A DNA stretch of 64,000 bases from Marsupella aquatica (taxonomy: Eukaryota; Marchantiophyta). The DNA lies in contig OZ316894.1 of NCBI GenBank assembly GCA_973895155.1, forward strand, positions 5,580,001-5,644,000, read 5' to 3'. Shown piece after piece: positions 58,491 through 64,000 of this stretch. The translations under genes and the position numbers were made by a program. Each line of letters starts with the position of its first letter. The stretch's first letter is position 1. A model generated the notes under the pieces. It was not told the origin of the DNA and did not search any database. It saw only the letters and a program-made list of their open reading frames with translations.

Positions 58491-61400
58491 CTCAATTAAT
58501 TTTCATAATTGTCTTCAGTGTCATTCCCAAGCAAAGCGAGGGCTCTACCATAGTGCTAAGTGACACTGTGCAACAATACAATTGGGTCCATTTTGCATTG
58601 CATCTACTTAGCAAAGTTTTCCAGCCAGGCGCAGCAGTTATGCCACTTTCATTGAAGGGGCACAAAACCTTGAAGGTCTGTATAAACCCTCGGCTACTGT
58701 GGCACTTGCAGATGGCACTATAAGTACACATAATTATTATTGACAACAAGAGGCAGATACTAGCCAAAGTTCATGGCACTCTTGAGTGGGTCATTGACTG
58801 CACTGTCCCTTATCCACAACAAAGTGACAGATGCTCAGAATCGTGCTCTCATTGCTATATCAATAGAATCTCCAACGAGAGCACAATTATAAGCAGTTGT
58901 TCCATCAGCACATACCCTCAATTTGTGTGCTTAGGGGGTTGGGAGTCCTCACATTGTAATCTGCACTCTGTAACTTCTGCCAGGAAAATTCCAACTTACC
59001 ACTCAATTGAGCTACTTGTTCTTCTTGTGGAGAAGTAGCTCAATGTCACAAGTCACAGGATGCATGATTGCAAGAGTTTTCTGGCTAAGAGCAAGGTACT
59101 CATTGTGGAGAACCTTTCCCAAACAAAATCATGCCTGGAAAACTCTGGAACAGATCCAAGGATCCTCAATTGCAATGACCAGACATAGCTTCTTCCACAA
59201 CTCATTGGTCCGCTGAAAACCTCCAAGGGCAAACTAAGGAGCCTTTTTAGTAGAGCTCCATGATTGGTGAACTGCATACTAGTAGGGTCACATTGACTAA
59301 TTTGACTAGAGGCCTTAAACTGGACAGCCTCATCCCTAGAAACAATAGTGAATGCCCTTTGTTAGTAATGCAACAAACACCCCATGTCTAAAGAAGGCTT
59401 GATGACAGAAATCTGGGGATAAACCAATTCATTGTGCAAATCCATCGGGCCAAACCTCTAGATATTGAAGCAAGAGTGAGTTACAAAGTAAGTCCACTCG
59501 CATATTGGGAACCATTCCAGAGTATTTTATACTTCAACAGAAGAATTAGTTACAAAAGTTGTAGTGTTAGCCCTTACACTGGGCAGCAACTCAAGTCTCC
59601 TACATTTTTTGCTCTGCATCATTCTTGCAAATGCATGTTAGCTTTTCATGGATACCGGGAGTGACATTGTGACTAGCACAGATACCAAGAGAACAAGTTT
59701 TTGTCTAGCATCCTAAGGCTACCAGTATAGCCCGATTACCCAAAAAAGCATATTACACTGATAGCAAGTTTGAGTGCAAATAGATGGAATCTATCCAAAT
59801 ATTATGTCAGCATCTCCAAATTTAAACGGCGCAATTGCATGGTTAGCTGTCCCAAGCGCCACTCTAAATTCCACTTGCATCTTTGGGAACCGTGCAAAAG
59901 TTGCATAATATTTTAACAAGAGTTAGTTAGAGGCATATGCTTGATGGAACCCTGCCAATTGACAAACACAATGTAGGCGCTAGGCCCATATGAAACTTTT
60001 GTTACAAACTAGGACCTTTCTAATACTTTTCTGTTGCATGTTCTTGTAAAATTCTTATAAGGAGTTTTAGTTTGATATTATCACTAACAAGAGCTACTGT
60101 AAAGTTTAAATCCCGTCAAACCATGTTGAATGGCAAACCCACACTGTTCGAGGAACCGCGGAGTAATGGTGACCATCGCACAAACTGCAAGTTCATAAGT
60201 GAAGACATTATACTTCATCATGTCTTCAGTTTTGAATTTTTAACCATACTTTCGGTCTTTGGGTTGTGACACTAAACCTATGCACAGGGTTTGCATGATG
60301 TATTGACATTTTTCTTTGTTCTTTTGTCTAAGTATATAGAATAAATCCTCTACTTTTGGCCATTGGTCCCTACTGCAACGTTTAAAAATCATCCAAGTGT
60401 GGAACAAAGACTTGTCTTCTCACATCTACCCCAATTTGTCTAAGTGTGGAAAAGACCAAGGATCTTTTACACTTGGCTATTTTCACTTGTTGCAACTTTC
60501 AAAAATTATCTAAGTGTGAAACAAATACACCATTGGAACAGGAAAGTTTTGCTAGCCTATGTCGTGCGCATACACATCTTTTCACAACATACATCGTTTG
60601 TCACATACATCCAAACATAGTCACATTGCCACATCACAAACACGAGAGAATGGAATACAAGTGGAACTCATGTCCACACATGTCCAAAACCCACAATAAT
60701 CTCAATAGAATCGAGCCACAATCGATGCCAACACTACGCACTCGATCCCGTTCAATCCGATCACACACATATGTCAAGCCAATGCACCTTGCACTCAAGG
60801 AATCCACGCTACATAGAAAGAGCTTCGACCACCATAGCCATGACACGAACTCCTCTCTCCAAGGGTCAACATCGAAAGATAACCTTTTGATGCCTCACAA
60901 GACAGAACTACCCTCTCACACAAACCTAACAGAACCTTATCAGCTCATATAGCACACATACTAAACATACAGATCTAGATAGTATGATACACTCTAACAC
61001 TACCTAGAATGGTGTGACACCTACATGAACTAGACTGAATGTTTAGACTAAATGTTGTACAAACCTGCTGTCATGTAGCAATGTATCCCCTAAAACTCTA
61101 TAGTCTCGTCAAGCATATATGATTCATTATGTCTTCAAGCATAGATGTACACGCGGTGGATAATGATGCGACACGGATGGATTGTAGTGGAAAATATACG
61201 GTTGACCATGTAGTTAGACACTACATAAGAACCATGTGTATGGAATCCATATAGGGGGCCTAGTTTGTATCAACGTACTTATGGGGGGCTGGGGGGGTCC
61301 TATATAAATTAGGAGTGCCCCCCTAACTTATAAGTGAAATTTTTATTTTTTTTGCAAAACCCTTTCTTTCTTTAAATTTTGTCATTTTTTACTAAAAAAC

Positions 61401-64000
61401 CCCTAAAAACTTTAAAGAAAATATTTTTATAATTAAATAGGCCTGTGTGTTCTTTAAAGTCAACCAGTCAATAAAACATGCCCTATGTGTTCTTCCATCA
61501 AACTTTGGAAGTCTTCCGTCACACCCATTTAAATGGGCCTATACTTTGTCGCACGTGATGTGTCACTTCCGTGGAAGTGCCCCCCCCCCCCCATGGGGGG
61601 CCTATTTTGTAACAAAAGTTTTATAGGAGCATGTCATGTAAACTTGATTTGGCAAGGGTCCCATCAAGCATATATGTCAAGTTCGTTACATAGTAAACTT
61701 TATGTGAGAATACACCCTAGCTTGTTAGACTTTTTGCATGACAAGAGTAACTTTTCATATGCTTTCAAAAAGATTTCTTGTCTGAGTTTGGTTGCACAAA
61801 TATCTTTGCATTGGAAGGAAATTTGAATGGTGGTGTTTTTTCATTGTTAGGACAGGAAGGGTTGCATCAATCACCTTGGTTTAGAGTACTTTATGGAGAG
61901 GATACTTTTGCAAAAAATTCACAAATTAAATTCACATGAAAAAGTTACGGAAAAGTGTCCGTACAACTTTCAGCTCAACTTACAGTTTTGGGAAAACTTT
62001 CCTTACCAACCCACATGACCACTAGAATCTTGTTTCTTTTTTGAAATACTTGTTAATTTCAAGCTTCATTTCCATTGCATAGTGCAATTAGTTTGTGGAG
62101 CCCCTATTCATGTTGCTTTAATGCTTGGGAGAAAGCTAATACAAGTTCTCCTCTTTATAGTTTGTTATTGACTTTTTACTTTTAAAAAATAATTAAAGTA
62201 CATACACTACAAATGTTTCCATCAAAATGCTTAGAATTGAACATCTAAAATTTGCAAAGTCAACTTAACGCCCAGATGGATTGCTAAGTTGTCTTTGGCC
62301 ATGCATCCCCATAGACTCTAGACTGATAGAAAGACTGACCAATGTACACATAATTGTACCCTAAACCCGGTTCCCGCCATGATATTGTACACTCAAAAGG
62401 GTTAAATAATTGTTTTGGCATGCAAAAACCACCAAAATTCAAAACAAGCATTTTTCTTGATCTAGTTTTAGGGTCTAGAGGCCTAAAACTGTCACAGATG
62501 ATGAGCCTGGGAGGATCATTGATATCTCACCTACATATGATGCGTATGGTGGGCTCATGTATTCTCCTCTCAGGGTCTCATTATATACATGGAGACTAAG
62601 TATAGCAAAGAAGTCTCCCAGCCTACCAAGCCCTTTGACAGCTTGTATGGTTCAGAGCTGATACCTCCAATTTGGAACTAGGTAATCTTCCCAAAGATTG
62701 AAGATTAATAAAGATGTTGATCTTCTTGCTCAAACTAAGGGCTCAAGAGTCACATATACATAATTATCCATGATGAGAATTAAGTACTTTATGACTGATA
62801 GCAATCAAAGGGAGCTATCAGTAAGTCTCATTATATGGAGAGTAAGTATAGCAATAAGTCTTCCCGCACAAAATTCTCACCCATCAAAACATAATTTCAC
62901 AAGGTGAGAATTTTGGATGGATAACGCTTGCCTTGAATAACTTTTCTTCGCTAGCTATAGTCTACAGCTCATTTTCTGTGCGTAGCTTAAGGTCTGGTCA
63001 TGCTCATGATCAGTGGACTAGAATGTAGCCATTCCCACATAACATTCTTGGATAACATTGTAGTCCTTCAATTTCATTGATTCAGCTACCAGGTAGATCT
63101 ACAGTTTTCCCTTGCCTAAGTTACAGATACACTTGTGCAGGCCTGTCACTATGGTTTGGTTTCTCTTCATCTAGAAAATCAAATAAGTACATAATAACGG
63201 GCCTAATAAACTGTTAATTCTTTGGATATTTTCTGGGGATATTTTCAGTTGGAAGGCATGCCTGGCACTTAATACAACAGCCACCTCAGTCAAGAAAAAT
63301 TAAGACAGACATTGGACACATCTTAGATCTCTAACATAGTGCCATGAGTCTGATGCAATTACGCCGTATGTCAATGAGAAAGTCAAGAACTAACAATTGT
63401 AGTCTGCCCGATCTCTAAGCTGTTCAAAAAATTGACCATTATTCATAAGATAGCATGCACATAAGCAACATACACCAAAGAAATACAAAAGTAGTCAACA
63501 CTTGAGATACATGGTTCACTTCACTAGAGTTCATGTCCAGGGGAACACACAACAAAGTTTTACTAAACTCCAAGTCCATTAACCACACTGAGTCTCCACA
63601 AACTAAATTTTGATCTCCCAAGTGACTTTGTAACAATGAGTCTAAATTCCACCCACTAACTAAGTCTTGCTAGTGTAAGCCTTAGTGTAAGTAGTAGTTG
63701 CACATCTACCTGTAACCAAACACTTGACTATGGCTCTATTGACTGCGCTTACAAAGTAACTCTAGACCTAAGAGTAAATGTCTACCATCATGATCCCTCT
63801 ATTGTACTGATATGGCACCTAATAGAATGATTGCGCAGGCTAATAATTGTAGTTTCAATCTAGATGACTTACTTGGAGAATTTGTTTTGACTAGATGAAG
63901 AACTTTTCACTACAATGATAATTCCCGTGATAATGATATGACTCTTAATACTTCAACGGGTAAATTGCTTTTCTAGAAAGTGGCGCTACCTATCATTGTT
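58491..64000. other. Intergenic, no gene established
   Basis: No recognisable coding sequence in 5.5 kb. A 168-codon plus frame at 60446-60952 is rich in His, Thr and Ser and domain-free; I judge it spurious. TAGCTCAATTGAGTGG on the minus strand (about 58999-59014) looks like a tRNA A box without a B box. A C14 homopolymer lies at about 61570-61583. TCTCATTATAT...GGAGA-TAAGTATAGCAA occurs twice (about 62577-62610 and 62826-62853). Confidence 0.4.

Noticed and set aside
58925-59015. Possible third SINE (A-box-like TAGCTCAATTGAGTGG on the minus strand)
   Set aside because: No B box at the expected distance and no tail or flanking duplication.
60446-60952. 168-codon plus-strand open frame
   Set aside because: Rich in His, Thr, Ser and Asn with no domain, no signal peptide and no family resemblance; length is plausible by chance in this composition.

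Overview
This is a stretch of a large, repeat-rich land-plant nuclear genome. The clearest evidence is one intact spliced gene: a chloroplast starch-granule protein of the ESV1/LESV family, on the minus strand at 26922-31847 with eleven exons. Plant-type Copia and LINE retrotransposons, tRNA-derived SINEs and a decayed NAM-associated (Myb/SANT-like) gene agree with this. I cannot name the species. The low gene density and the C-rich and GC-rich repeat debris fit a gigabase-scale genome, possibly a non-angiosperm, but that is inference.

Layout. Positions 1-11.1 kb are old nested repeats: two direct copies (about 1.7-4.9 kb and 8.9-11.1 kb) and one inverted fragment (about 0.56-0.91 kb) of an unrecognised element carrying a broken coiled-coil reading frame, plus a second broken frame at 6.2-7.1 kb. 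Positions 11.1-17.4 kb are mostly non-coding with tandem repeats. Positions 17.42-20.28 kb hold a 5'-truncated LINE with an exact 16-bp target-site duplication. Positions 21.3-22.2 kb hold a minus-strand NAM-associated pseudogene interrupted by a SINE. Positions 26.9-31.85 kb are the ESV1/LESV gene, followed by its upstream region and two GC-rich patches. Positions 40.08-42.71 kb are a very young Copia deletion derivative: 164-bp LTRs differing at one base, a CCTTT target-site duplication, and an open RT/RNase H frame but no gag, protease or integrase. Positions 46-54 kb are rich in hairpins and tandem repeats, including two related purine-rich minisatellites. A compact intronless gene at 56.08-56.41 kb encodes a small secreted six-cysteine protein whose layout recalls ascomycete secreted proteins. 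The last 6 kb hold one well-bounded SINE and otherwise non-coding sequence.

There are no operon-like relationships. The ESV1/LESV protein would act in plastids on starch, the six-cysteine protein outside the cell, and almost everything else is transposon-derived. The observations most worth following are the six-cysteine secreted gene (possible fungal origin), the self-bounded Copia derivative, the paired purine-rich arrays that start with the same lead-in sequence, and the nested 46.97-47.11 kb foldback.
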